From positions 1 through 17,953 of the forward strand of contig DATHVI010000059.1 of assembly GCA_035461385.1 (NCBI GenBank): a stretch of DNA of 17,953 nt. The letters are read 5' to 3'. Every line of letters starts with the position of its first letter. Positions within the stretch are counted from its first letter, which is position 1. Positions 1 to 7,377 of this stretch are shown piece after piece. The notes under the pieces are model-generated. The model was given only the letters and a program-made list of their open reading frames with translations. It did no database searches and was not told the origin of the DNA. The translations under genes and the position numbers were made by a program. The stretch is from DATHVI01 sp035461385. Its GTDB lineage: Bacteria; Actinomycetota; Thermoleophilia; Solirubrobacterales; 70-9.

Positions 1-668
1 CCGGGGCCGTGCTCGCCGCCGTTGTAGGTGTCCTCGTCGACCGTCATCAGGACGTGGACCTCGTCCCGCGGGTCGGCGTCGAAGTTGTACCACTCGTCAG
101 ACCACTGGAACGAGGCCGGCAGGTCAGCGGTCGCCGGGTGCGATGAGTCGACGACCTCGACCGTCGCCTCCTGGATCGGCGGGTGGTTGTTGAACAGCCC
201 CCCGCCCATCATGTCGCGCTTCCAGTCCCAGGCCTTGTCGGCGTTGGCGTCGGCGTGGATGCGGACGGCGCCGCCGCCGCGCTGCGTCCAGCGCTCGAAG
301 GCGTTGCGCTGGTTGGCGTTCAGGTTCCCCTCGCCGTTCGAGTTCAGGAAGACGACGACATCGAACTGGCGCAGCGTATGGTCGCTGAACATTCCCGCGT
401 CGTCTGAGTGGGTGACGTCGAAGTCCTCGGCCGCCGCGAGGTCGTCGAGGGCGTCGTGGCCGGCGGCGATCGCCTGCGGATGCGAGTTCGCGATCGTCGT
501 CCGCGAGTAGGCGAGGACGTGGTAGCGGCCGTCACCGCCCTGGGCACCCGCCTGCGACGGCGCGGTGGCTGAGGACCCGCCGAGGGTCGCCGCGAGGGTC
601 AACCCCGCAAGCAGCAGCGCCAGGGCCCAGACGGGCCATGCCAGTCGATACCGCGCCGCAGAAGCCAT
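1..668 (-). CDS. Secreted ThuA-like domain protein (3' end missing)
   Basis: Reading the minus strand from ATG at 668 gives 222 residues, open to the window edge, so the C-terminus is missing. Residues 1-43 look like an export signal: a short basic start, a hydrophobic core (WALALLLAGLTLAATL, about 14-29) and an Ala/Gln-rich end. The rest resembles the ThuA-like (trehalose utilization) glutamine-amidotransferase-like fold. Visible blocks are VLAYSRT (51-57), FDVVVFLNSNGEG (102-114), a GGGAVRIHAD block (131-140) and SDEWYNF (190-196), with FNNHPPIQEATVEV between them. In this family extracellular members are often fused to PQQ-type sugar dehydrogenase, PKD or carbohydrate-binding domains; the missing part could hold one. 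An AGGAGGAGAGG Shine-Dalgarno at 674-684 supports the start. The substrate is unknown, and a role in trehalose use should not be assumed from the family name. Confidence 0.85.
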   Translation of the reverse strand, partial: MASAARYRLAWPVWALALLLAGLTLAATLGGSSATAPSQAGAQGGDGRYHVLAYSRTTIANSHPQAIAAGHDALDDLAAAEDFDVTHSDDAGMFSDHTLRQFDVVVFLNSNGEGNLNANQRNAFERWTQRGGGAVRIHADANADKAWDWKRDMMGGGLFNNHPPIQEATVEVVDSSHPATADLPASFQWSDEWYNFDADPRDEVHVLMTVDEDTYNGGEHGP

Positions 669-714
669 TGGATCCTCTCCTCCTGCCGTGCCCCCCAACC
701 CGGCCTCTCATCCA

Positions 715-729
715 TTCCGTATGACGGAA
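715..729. promoter_or_regulatory. 15-bp perfect palindrome, possible operator for the ThuA-like gene
   Basis: TTCCGT-ATG-ACGGAA is a perfect 6-bp inverted repeat with a 3-bp centre. It starts 47 bp before the ThuA-like start codon and lies downstream of the predicted promoter, so a bound repressor could block transcription. The regulator is unknown. A chance palindrome is possible. Confidence 0.35.
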
Positions 730-751
730 GTCTGTTTCCGCGTTCGCCGTA

Positions 752-781
752 ATGCTTGCACATCCGGAGCCGCGGCGTCAA
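752..781 (-). promoter_or_regulatory. Candidate promoter of the ThuA-like gene
   Basis: On the minus strand TTGACG (781-776) matches five of six bases of the -35 consensus. A weak -10-like AAGCAT (757-752) follows after 18 bp. The predicted transcript would start near 745, giving a leader of about 75 bases that carries the palindrome and a strong Shine-Dalgarno. The -10 is poor, so the call is tentative. Apart from these sites, the gap from 669 to 815 shows nothing else recognisable. Confidence 0.35.
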
Positions 782-815
782 CCCCGCCGCCCGCCTGGCC
801 GTCCCCTCGCCTCGG

Positions 816-2996
816 CTACTGCGGATCGACGTCGGCGGCGATCGCGACGTCGCGGAGCTCGCGGGCGCGGGCTGCCGCCCGGACCGCCTCGCGGACCGCG
901 GCGACCGCGGGGGTCCGCCCGCCCTCGACCGCCTTCAGCAGCAACTGGCGGCGATGGCGGCCCCGGAGCCGGAACCTCGGAGCGGGCCCGAGCAGTTCCG
1001 CTCCCGCCGGCAGATCCGCCTCGAGCCGCGCCGTGAGCCGGCGCGCGGCGGCCTCGACCCGCGACTCGACCGCGGCGGCGAGCTCGATCCGGATCAGCTC
1101 CCCGAACGGGGGATAGCGGAGCGCTCGGCGGCGGGCGAGCTCGGCGGCGACGAATCCGGCCGTGTCGTGGCGCGCCGCACGGACGATCGGCTCCGCGTCG
1201 GGCGCCAGCGTCTGCACCAGGACCCGTCCCCCGCGTGCACCGCGGCCGCTTCGGCCGGCGAGCTGGGAGACGAGGGCGAAGGTGCGCTCCTCGGCGCGGA
1301 AGTCCGGGAACCGCAACGTCGCGTCGGCGTCGAGGATCAACGAGAGGACGACGTCGGGGAAGTCGTGCCCCTTGGCGACCATCTGCGTCCCGACCAGCAG
1401 GCCGCCGTCGGCGCGCTCGAAGCGCCCGAGGATCTCCGCGTGGGCGCGGGCGCGGGCCGCGCTGTCGGTGTCGAGCCGCAGGACCGGCAGCGGCGCGACC
1501 AGCTCGGCGAGGATCCGCTCGAGCCGCTCGGTCCCGGTGCCTGACCGCGCCAGGGTGACCGATCCGCACTGCGGGCAGGCATCCGGAATCGGCTCGGCGT
1601 GGCCGCAATGGTGACAGCGCAGCGCACCGGTATGCCGGTGGGTGACGAGCGAGACGTCGCATTGCGGGCACTGCCACACGTGACCGCACGAACGACACGC
1701 CAGGTGCGGCGACCAGCCGCGGCGGTTGAGCATCACGATCCCCTTGCCGCCGCCGCGCGCCAGCTCCGCGAGCGCGTCGCGGGCGCTGGGGTGAAGCGGC
1801 CCGGCGCTCCCCTCGACTCCGCGCATGTCGAGCACCTCGATGTCGGGCAGCGCCGCACCGTCGGCGCGCTCGGCGAGCTCGAGGCGCTCGAGCGCGAGCC
1901 AGCTCTCGGGCCGGGGCGTCGCGGTGCCGCAGAGCAGCACCGCACCGGCGTCGGCCGCCCGGCGGCGGACGACGTCGCGGGCGTCGTAGCGGGGGTCGCT
2001 CTCCTGCTTGTAGGAGGAGTCGTGCTCCTCGTCGACGACGACGAGGCCGAGCCCGGCCACCGGTGCGAAGGCAGCCGAGCGGGGCCCGACCGCGACCTGC
2101 GCCTCGCCTCGCCGCAGCCGCATCCACTCGTCGCGGCGCTCGCCATCGCCGAGGCGGGAGTGAAGCAGCGCCACCGCATCCCCGAACCGCGCCGCGAAGC
2201 GCGCCATCGTCTGCGGGGTGAGCGCGATCTCCGGGACGAGGACGATCGCCCCGCGGCCGCGCTCGAGCGCCGCCGCGGTCGCCGCGAGGTAGACCTCGGT
2301 CTTGCCCGAGCCGGTGACGCCGTGGAGCAGCAGCTCGCGCTCGGCGCCGGGGCTCAGGTCGAGCGCGCGCCCGACCGCGGCGACCGCGGCCGCCTGCGCC
2401 GGGCTGAGCTCGACCGCACGGGGGGGCGCCCCGATCGCCGGCGCCGCCGGCCGGCGCGATACCTCCTCGGAGCGGATCTCGACCAAGCCGCGGGCTGCGA
2501 GGCGCCTCAGCGCCGCCCGGTCGGCGGGCAGCTCCGCCGCCGGCAGCTCGCCGTCGCGGAGCCGCTCGAGGATTGTTCGCTGGCGCTCGCCGAGCCGCGA
2601 GCCGTCTCCGAGCGCGGCGCGGCCGGGGCCGGTGGCGCGGACGAGCTCGCGCCGGCGCGGCTGCGCCTGACGCCCGCTCCGCCTCGTGCCCGGCGGCAGG
2701 ACGAGCTCGAGCGCGCGGGCCGGGGTCGAGCAGTACTCGCGCGCGACCCACTGCGCGAGGCGGACGAGGTCCGCGGGCACGCCGGCTTCGAGCGCGCGGA
2801 TCGGCTCCGCGAGCCGCTCGGGAGCGAGCTCGGAGCTGCGCGCGATCTCGACCACGACCCCGAGCAGGCGCCGGGGCCCGAACGGCACCAGCAGCACGCT
2901 CCCCACCTCGACGCCAGCGAGCCGCTCGGGGAGCCGGTAGTCGAACGGGCCCTCGAGGGCGCGGGCGGTGACCAGGGGCTCGACGCGGGCGATCAT
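816..2996 (-). CDS. priA: Primosomal protein N' (replication restart helicase PriA)
   Basis: This 726-residue protein has the full PriA layout. PriA is a superfamily 2 3'-to-5' DNA helicase that recognises stalled forks and reloads the replisome. The N-terminal 3'-DNA-binding domain (about 1-105) begins with the typical FDYRLPERL and VGSVLLVPFG stretches. The helicase core carries Walker A GVTGSGKT (226-233), DEEH (322-325), GTATP (357-361), GTQMVAKGHDFP (536-547) and AGRSGRG (580-586). All eight zinc-binding cysteines are present as four CxxC pairs (434/437, 443/446, 461/464, 474/477). The C-terminal domain follows YPPFGEL. Many Actinobacteria of other classes have a PriA that has lost its helicase motifs; this copy has not. 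A TAGCTT hexamer seven bases before ATG suggests a leaderless mRNA. In many actinobacteria metK lies just upstream of priA, as it nearly does here. Confidence 0.97.
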   Translation of the reverse strand: MIARVEPLVTARALEGPFDYRLPERLAGVEVGSVLLVPFGPRRLLGVVVEIARSSELAPERLAEPIRALEAGVPADLVRLAQWVAREYCSTPARALELVLPPGTRRSGRQAQPRRRELVRATGPGRAALGDGSRLGERQRTILERLRDGELPAAELPADRAALRRLAARGLVEIRSEEVSRRPAAPAIGAPPRAVELSPAQAAAVAAVGRALDLSPGAERELLLHGVTGSGKTEVYLAATAAALERGRGAIVLVPEIALTPQTMARFAARFGDAVALLHSRLGDGERRDEWMRLRRGEAQVAVGPRSAAFAPVAGLGLVVVDEEHDSSYKQESDPRYDARDVVRRRAADAGAVLLCGTATPRPESWLALERLELAERADGAALPDIEVLDMRGVEGSAGPLHPSARDALAELARGGGKGIVMLNRRGWSPHLACRSCGHVWQCPQCDVSLVTHRHTGALRCHHCGHAEPIPDACPQCGSVTLARSGTGTERLERILAELVAPLPVLRLDTDSAARARAHAEILGRFERADGGLLVGTQMVAKGHDFPDVVLSLILDADATLRFPDFRAEERTFALVSQLAGRSGRGARGGRVLVQTLAPDAEPIVRAARHDTAGFVAAELARRRALRYPPFGELIRIELAAAVESRVEAAARRLTARLEADLPAGAELLGPAPRFRLRGRHRRQLLLKAVEGGRTPAVAAVREAVRAAARARELRDVAIAADVDPQ

Positions 2997-3009
2997 CGGC
3001 CCGAAGCTA
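2997..3009 (-). promoter_or_regulatory. Candidate -10 element of priA (leaderless start)
   Basis: TAGCTT (3009-3004) is followed by seven bases and the priA ATG at 2996. No Shine-Dalgarno is visible. The same hexamer with the same spacing precedes rluB. No convincing -35 is seen. Confidence 0.45.
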
Positions 3010-3050
3010 CGGGTTGGCGCGGACGCAGGCCGCCAGCGGTCGCGTGCCGC

Positions 3051-3509
3051 TCAGAGGCGGGTCGCGTCGGGAAGGGCCCGGCGGCAGGCGTCGGCGACGG
3101 CGCCGCGCAGCGGCCACGGCGCGGTCGCCGCGGCGAAGGCTTCGCAGGCAGCGCCGGCCGCCGTCCGCGCCGCCTCGGCGTCGTCGGCCGCAGCCTCGTC
3201 GCACTCGGCGATCACGTCACGCCGAACGCCTTCCGGCATCCCCGGCGCCCGGTCGACCAGATCGCGACACGCGTCGCGGATCCGCCGCGCGACGTCATCG
3301 GCCGGCTGGTCGCCCTCGTCGGGGCGCTCGGCCGCGTCGTCAGAGCCGGCGGGCTCGCGCTCCTCGGCCGCGGTGGGATCGGGCTCGCCCCCGCCGAGGT
3401 CGCAGCCCACCGCGAGGGCGACGACGGCGAGTGCGACCACCAGGATCGCGGCGCGACGCGCGATCGGGCTTGCGCCACGGCGGCCCCCGCTGGTTCGTTC
3501 GGAGGTCAT
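3051..3509 (-). CDS. Small predicted lipoprotein, unknown function
   Basis: This 152-residue protein has a basic start (RRGASPIARRAA), a hydrophobic stretch (about 21-34) and a lipobox-like LAVGC ending at Cys36. It is therefore probably a lipid-anchored surface protein. After an acidic, Pro/Asp/Glu-rich linker (about 37-72), a helical Ala/Asp/Arg-rich domain carries four cysteines (81, 103, 122, 142) at intervals of about 20 residues. These could form two disulfides in the oxidising exterior. I do not recognise a family. The gene lies between metK and priA on the same strand, 54 bp upstream of priA, but the two need not be functionally related. A weak GACCAT hexamer six bases before ATG fits the leaderless pattern of the neighbours. 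Confidence 0.75.
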   Translation of the reverse strand: MTSERTSGGRRGASPIARRAAILVVALAVVALAVGCDLGGGEPDPTAAEEREPAGSDDAAERPDEGDQPADDVARRIRDACRDLVDRAPGMPEGVRRDVIAECDEAAADDAEAARTAAGAACEAFAAATAPWPLRGAVADACRRALPDATRL

Positions 3510-3560
3510 CGATCAATGGTCGCAGACGCCCGCGTCGCCCTCGCCCGGCCCGGGCGGCGG

Positions 3561-3566
3561 TACCCT
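3561..3566 (+). promoter_or_regulatory. Candidate -10 element of the PH-domain gene
   Basis: TACCCT is followed by eight bases and ATG at 3575. There is no Shine-Dalgarno, which fits a leaderless transcript. The -35 region is pure G/C with no recognisable box. Confidence 0.4.
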
Positions 3567-3574
3567 GCCCGCCG

Positions 3575-4063
3575 ATGGCGCCGAGGCTCCAGCCGGGAGA
3601 GCGGATCGTCTACGAGGGCGGGCCCTCGTGGCGGTCGATCCTCGGGTTCTACATCAAGGGAATCGGGCTGACGATCGCCGCAGCGCTCGTCGTCGCCGCG
3701 GTCACCGCCGTCATCGACGGCAGCGCCGACTCGACCCTCGTCCTCCTCATCTCGTTCGTCGGCGTGGCGCTGACCGTGCTCGCAGGGTTCGTCAAGCAGG
3801 CCGCCACCCGCTACACGGTCACCGACCAGCGGCTTCACATCCGCCGCGGGATCGTCTCGCGGACGGTGCAGGAGACGAAGATCCGCCGGGTCCAGAACGT
3901 CACCTACCGGCAGTCGCTCCTCCAGCGGCTGCTCGGGGTCGGCGACGTCGACTTCGACACCGCGACCGGGTACGAGTTCGAGTTCACGTTCGCCGGCGTC
4001 GGCGCCCCCGCCGCGGTCGTACACACCGTCAACACCGCCACCCCCGCCGGCCGGCGCGAGTAG
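3575..4063 (+). CDS. Membrane protein with bacterial PH domain (bPH2/DUF304 type)
   Basis: The protein has 162 residues from ATG at 3575; longer reading frames upstream are composition artefacts. Two hydrophobic segments (about 21-46 and 54-73) form a membrane hairpin. A short bacterial PH domain follows, with the family signature ATRYTVTDQRLHIRRGIVSRTVQE and then IRRVQNVTYRQSLLQRLLGVGDVDF, where most family members have a similar 'I..V..V...QS..QRLLG.G.V' run. Proteins of this YdbS/YdbT-like type are membrane-bound, and their biochemical role is mostly unknown. The gene is convergent with metK, with only 18 bp between the stop codons, and divergent from the lipoprotein gene. It is an isolated plus-strand gene in a minus-strand block. 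Confidence 0.88.
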   Translation: MAPRLQPGERIVYEGGPSWRSILGFYIKGIGLTIAAALVVAAVTAVIDGSADSTLVLLISFVGVALTVLAGFVKQAATRYTVTDQRLHIRRGIVSRTVQETKIRRVQNVTYRQSLLQRLLGVGDVDFDTATGYEFEFTFAGVGAPAAVVHTVNTATPAGRRE

Positions 4064-4081
4064 TCCACCGCGGCGAATCGC

Positions 4082-5323
4082 TCAGGCGGGGGTGCCGGCG
4101 CCCTCGGCGAGCCCGGCGGCGGCGCGGAGCGCGTCGACCCGATCGGTGCGCTCCCAGGTGAAGTCGTGGTCGTCGCGGCCGAAGTGGCCGTAGGCCGCGG
4201 TCTTGCGGTAGATCGGGCGGTGGAGGTCGAGCGCGCGGCGGAAGGCGGCGGGCCGGAGGTCAAACTCGCCTTCGATGATCGCGACCAGCTCCTCGTCGGC
4301 GACCTTGCCGGTGCCGAATGAGTTCACCATCAGCGAGACGGGGTGCGCGACCCCGATCGCGTAGGCGACCTGGATCTCGCACCGGTCCGCGAGACCAGCG
4401 GCGACCAGGTTCTTCGCCACGTAGCGCGCCGCATAGGCCGCCGACCGGTCGACCTTCGACGGGTCCTTGCCCGAGAACGCCCCGCCACCGTGACGCGCCA
4501 TACCGCCGTAGGTGTCGACGATGACCTTGCGCCCGGTGAGGCCGCAATCGCCGACCGGGCCGCCGATCACGAACTTCCCGGTCGGGTTGACGAGGAACGA
4601 GTCGAACAGCGACTGCTCGGTGAACAGCTCCTTGTACTCGCCGTGGAGCACCGGCTCGACGACGTGCTCCCAGAGGTCGTTCTTGAGCAGGGTGTCGCCG
4701 TCGATGTCCTCGCGATGCTGGGTCGAGATCAGCACCTTCTCGATCTCGACCGGCATCTCGTTCTCGTAGCGAACGCTCACCTGAGTCTTGCCGTCGGGGC
4801 CGAGGTAGGGCACCACCTTCGCCTTGCGCACCTCCGCGAGGCGCCGCGCCAGGGTGTGGGCGATCTGGATCGGCATCGGCATCAGCGCCTTCGTCTCCCG
4901 GGTCGCGTAGCCGAACATCATGCCCTGATCGCCGGCTCCCGCCCGGTCGAGCTCGTCGTCGTCGTTCGGGTCGCGCCGCGACTCGTATGCCTCGTCCACC
5001 CCCTGGGCGATGTCGGGTGACTGCTCGTCGATCGCAGTCAGCACCGCGCAGCTCTCATGGTCGAAGCCGTACTCGGGGCGGTCGTAGCCGATCGCGGCGA
5101 CCGTCTCACGGGCGATCCGCGGGATATCGACATAGGTCTCGGTGCTGATCTCGCCGGAGACGAGGACGAGGCCGGTGTTGACGAGCGTTTCGCAGGCGAC
5201 CCTGCCCTCGGGGTCCTCGCGCAGCACCGCGTCGAGGATCGCGTCGGAGATCTGGTCGCAGATCTTGTCCGGATGGCCCTCGGTGACCGACTCGGACGTG
5301 AACAGATAGCTCTTGGCGCCCAT
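4082..5323 (-). CDS. metK: S-adenosylmethionine synthetase
   Basis: The enzyme makes S-adenosylmethionine from methionine and ATP in the cytosol. The 413-residue length and the motifs are standard. They include FTSESVTEGHPDKICDQISD (8-27), the signature GAGDQGMMFGYA (129-140), NPTGKFVIGGPVGDCGLTGRK (about 246-266) and the P-loop-like GGGAFSGKDPSKVDRS (279-294), with the usual metal and substrate Asp, Lys and His residues intact. The start is supported by a TAGAGT hexamer six bases before ATG. The gap upstream to the DUF3352 gene is only 76 bp, too short and featureless for a SAM riboswitch. The metK-near-priA order is common in actinobacteria. Confidence 0.98.
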   Translation of the reverse strand: MGAKSYLFTSESVTEGHPDKICDQISDAILDAVLREDPEGRVACETLVNTGLVLVSGEISTETYVDIPRIARETVAAIGYDRPEYGFDHESCAVLTAIDEQSPDIAQGVDEAYESRRDPNDDDELDRAGAGDQGMMFGYATRETKALMPMPIQIAHTLARRLAEVRKAKVVPYLGPDGKTQVSVRYENEMPVEIEKVLISTQHREDIDGDTLLKNDLWEHVVEPVLHGEYKELFTEQSLFDSFLVNPTGKFVIGGPVGDCGLTGRKVIVDTYGGMARHGGGAFSGKDPSKVDRSAAYAARYVAKNLVAAGLADRCEIQVAYAIGVAHPVSLMVNSFGTGKVADEELVAIIEGEFDLRPAAFRRALDLHRPIYRKTAAYGHFGRDDHDFTWERTDRVDALRAAAGLAEGAGTPA

Positions 5324-5329
5324 GCGGCG

Positions 5330-5335
5330 ACTCTA
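5330..5335 (-). promoter_or_regulatory. Candidate -10 element of metK (leaderless start)
   Basis: TAGAGT on the minus strand is followed by six bases and the metK ATG. Transcription would begin at or next to the start codon. No Shine-Dalgarno or clear -35 is present. Confidence 0.45.
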
Positions 5336-5399
5336 GCGGAAGCCGTTCGACCCCCGTGCACGCCCGCGACCGGGTTCGAGCGCCGGTCCCGCGGGCCGG

Positions 5400-7337
5400 C
5401 TACCGGCCCTCGGGCGCCCCGAGGTCCGGGAGCTCGAGCCCGGGCAGCGAGTCGTCGAGCTCCGGAGCCGATTCGGGCTCGGAGGGCCGGTCGAGCTCGC
5501 TCGGGAGCTCGGGCTCGGGCGGGGCGAGCGGAGCGTCCTGCTCGGTCATCTCGACGATCAGCCGCGCGTCGGTGGCGAGCAGGTCCTCGCTCCGGCGGAC
5601 CGCGATCCCGAGCGCCACCAGCGAGCGGATCTCGCCGGCGAAGGCGGCGTAGACCGGGTCCTCGGCGAGCCCGAGCCGCTCGGCGAGCGAGACGAGCCCG
5701 CGGACGTCGAAGTAGGCGAGCATCGAGACTTCGTCCTCGAAGCCGGCCGTCGCCTGCTCGAACGAGTCGGCGCCGTCGAGCCGGGGGCCTTCGGCGGTCA
5801 GTTGCTCGACCCCGGCCGGATCGGTGGCGATCACCGCGAGGTCGTCAACGATCGCGTATGTGAGGTCGATCGCCGGCGAGACCGGCAGCGTCTGCGCCTC
5901 CACGCCGCCGACCTCGATCTGGCTGAACACCGGCGCCGGGAGCTCGATCGCGTCCTCGAGCGCCCGCACGACCGGCCGCTGGAGCCGGGCGAGTGCCTCG
6001 CGGGCGGCGTCGACGTCGACGCCTCGGGCGACGAGCTCGAGGAGCGGGGCGGTCGCGAACGGGCTCTCGGGGTCGGCGGCGCGCGGCTCGATCACGAAGC
6101 CGGCCTCGTCGCCGAGCGCCGGGAGGAGTTGGCGCTCGATGTCGATCTCGCCATCCCTGCGCAGCTCGGCGACGAGCCCCTCGAACCCGCGGGCGACGCC
6201 GGGCGCCTCCGCTCCCGCCTGGGCGAGCAGCTCGGCGACGGTTGCCTCGGGGTCGCCGAAGCCGACGTAGGCGAGCGCGTCGGCGGGCAGTTCGCCCGGG
6301 AGCCCGGGCTCGAACGGGGCAAAAGCACCGAAAAACCCGGGCTCCGCCCGGGCGCGCTCCGGTTCGAGGACGCTCCTGACCGCGAGCGCGAGCTCACCGT
6401 CCTCGGCCCCGAGGGCGACGCCGACCCCGCGGGCAGCCTCGGGCATCGCCAGCGGCGACAGCGACGAGAGCACCCCGGTTCCGCCCGCGATCAGCTCCTC
6501 GACGCCGTCGGCCGACATGTAGACGTCGGCGGCGCGCTCCGGTGGGAGCTCGTCCCAGACCTCGGTCGCGACCTCGTCGTCGGCGAGCGCCTCGTCGGCG
6601 CCGGCGGCGACGTCGATCACCGCCCGCACCGCCGCCTCGCCCCCGATCGCGAGGAAGCCGCCGACCTGGGCCGCGGCGAGCGTCCCCGACCCGTCGACCT
6701 CGAGCTCGACGCCGCGATGCTCGGCAACGTTCGCGCCGCCGGTCAGGCGGCGGGCGAACTCCGCCGCGCCGCCGGGATCGGTGGCGGCGAGGAGCCAGAC
6801 ACGCTCGCGGCCCTCGGCGCCGCGCAGCAGTGCCAGCGCCGCCTCGTCGCCGAGCCAGGGCGAAAGCTCGAGCACGAGCTCGGGGAACGTCAGCTCGACG
6901 TCCGGGGCGAGCTCGGCGGCGCCACCGAGGAGCTGCTCGGTCAGGGTCGGCACCCGGCCGACGACCTCGCCCAGGCCGGCCGTCTGCTCCCGGCCGGAGT
7001 CGAGGTCGAGGTGCGCGTAGGCGAGCGCGCCGGCGGGGACGAGGGCAGCGGCGCTGTCGGCAGGGGGGCAGCCCTCCCCACCCGGGACCTCGCACGGCAG
7101 CTCGCCTGTGGCGAGCGCGATCACCGCGGCGGCGGCGGCGACGGCGAGCAGGGCGGCTGCGATTCGGCCGCGGATCGCGAGCGCGTCCCACGCCGCGAGC
7201 GCCCGGTCGCGAATCGCCCACGGCGCCCGCCGCAGGAAGCGCCCGGCGACGAAGAGGACGTCCTCGGCCAGGTAGCGGGCCCCAACGAGCCGCGCGCGAG
7301 CCGCTGCCAGGATCCTTCCCGGGGTCAGACGCCGCAC
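5400..7337 (-). CDS. DUF3352 domain-containing membrane-anchored protein
   Basis: The 645-residue protein begins at GTG (7337). A basic, probably cytoplasmic N-terminus (1-56) is followed by one transmembrane helix (about 58-78) and then a pair of cysteines (82, 90). A long exported region repeats the DUF3352 pattern: VPAGALAYAHLDLD near residue 100, PADALAYVGFGDPEATV in the middle, and paired blocks on protein stability and coordinates (LLPALGDEAGFVIEP, AIVDDLAVIATDPAGV). The C-terminal 44 residues are a low-complexity Pro/Glu/Asp/Ser tail. DUF3352 proteins are frequent in Thermoleophilia and have no known biochemical function; an extracytoplasmic structural or binding role is a guess. The gene lies 40 bp after der but has its own TATAAA hexamer, so it can be transcribed on its own. 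Confidence 0.85.
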   Translation of the reverse strand: MRRLTPGRILAAARARLVGARYLAEDVLFVAGRFLRRAPWAIRDRALAAWDALAIRGRIAAALLAVAAAAAVIALATGELPCEVPGGEGCPPADSAAALVPAGALAYAHLDLDSGREQTAGLGEVVGRVPTLTEQLLGGAAELAPDVELTFPELVLELSPWLGDEAALALLRGAEGRERVWLLAATDPGGAAEFARRLTGGANVAEHRGVELEVDGSGTLAAAQVGGFLAIGGEAAVRAVIDVAAGADEALADDEVATEVWDELPPERAADVYMSADGVEELIAGGTGVLSSLSPLAMPEAARGVGVALGAEDGELALAVRSVLEPERARAEPGFFGAFAPFEPGLPGELPADALAYVGFGDPEATVAELLAQAGAEAPGVARGFEGLVAELRRDGEIDIERQLLPALGDEAGFVIEPRAADPESPFATAPLLELVARGVDVDAAREALARLQRPVVRALEDAIELPAPVFSQIEVGGVEAQTLPVSPAIDLTYAIVDDLAVIATDPAGVEQLTAEGPRLDGADSFEQATAGFEDEVSMLAYFDVRGLVSLAERLGLAEDPVYAAFAGEIRSLVALGIAVRRSEDLLATDARLIVEMTEQDAPLAPPEPELPSELDRPSEPESAPELDDSLPGLELPDLGAPEGR

Positions 7338-7344
7338 GCTTGCC

Positions 7345-7350
7345 TTTATA
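7345..7350 (-). promoter_or_regulatory. Candidate -10 element of the DUF3352 gene
   Basis: TATAAA, five of six bases of the -10 consensus, is followed by seven bases and the GTG start. It lies in the 40-bp gap after der, and it is the only A/T-rich spot there. It decides the GTG start. Confidence 0.5.
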
Positions 7351-7377
7351 CCTGCGCTGCCGGCCCCGGGCGCCGGG

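Noticed and set aside
1599..3671. 690-codon open frame on the plus strand opposite priA
   Set aside because: It is an antisense frame kept open by GC-rich codon use. Its product is low-complexity Arg/Ala/Gly with no domain, and priA on the other strand is unmistakable.
5324..5399. SAM riboswitch before metK
   Set aside because: The gap is only 76 bp, has no recognisable riboswitch core, and the -10 places the transcript start at the ATG.
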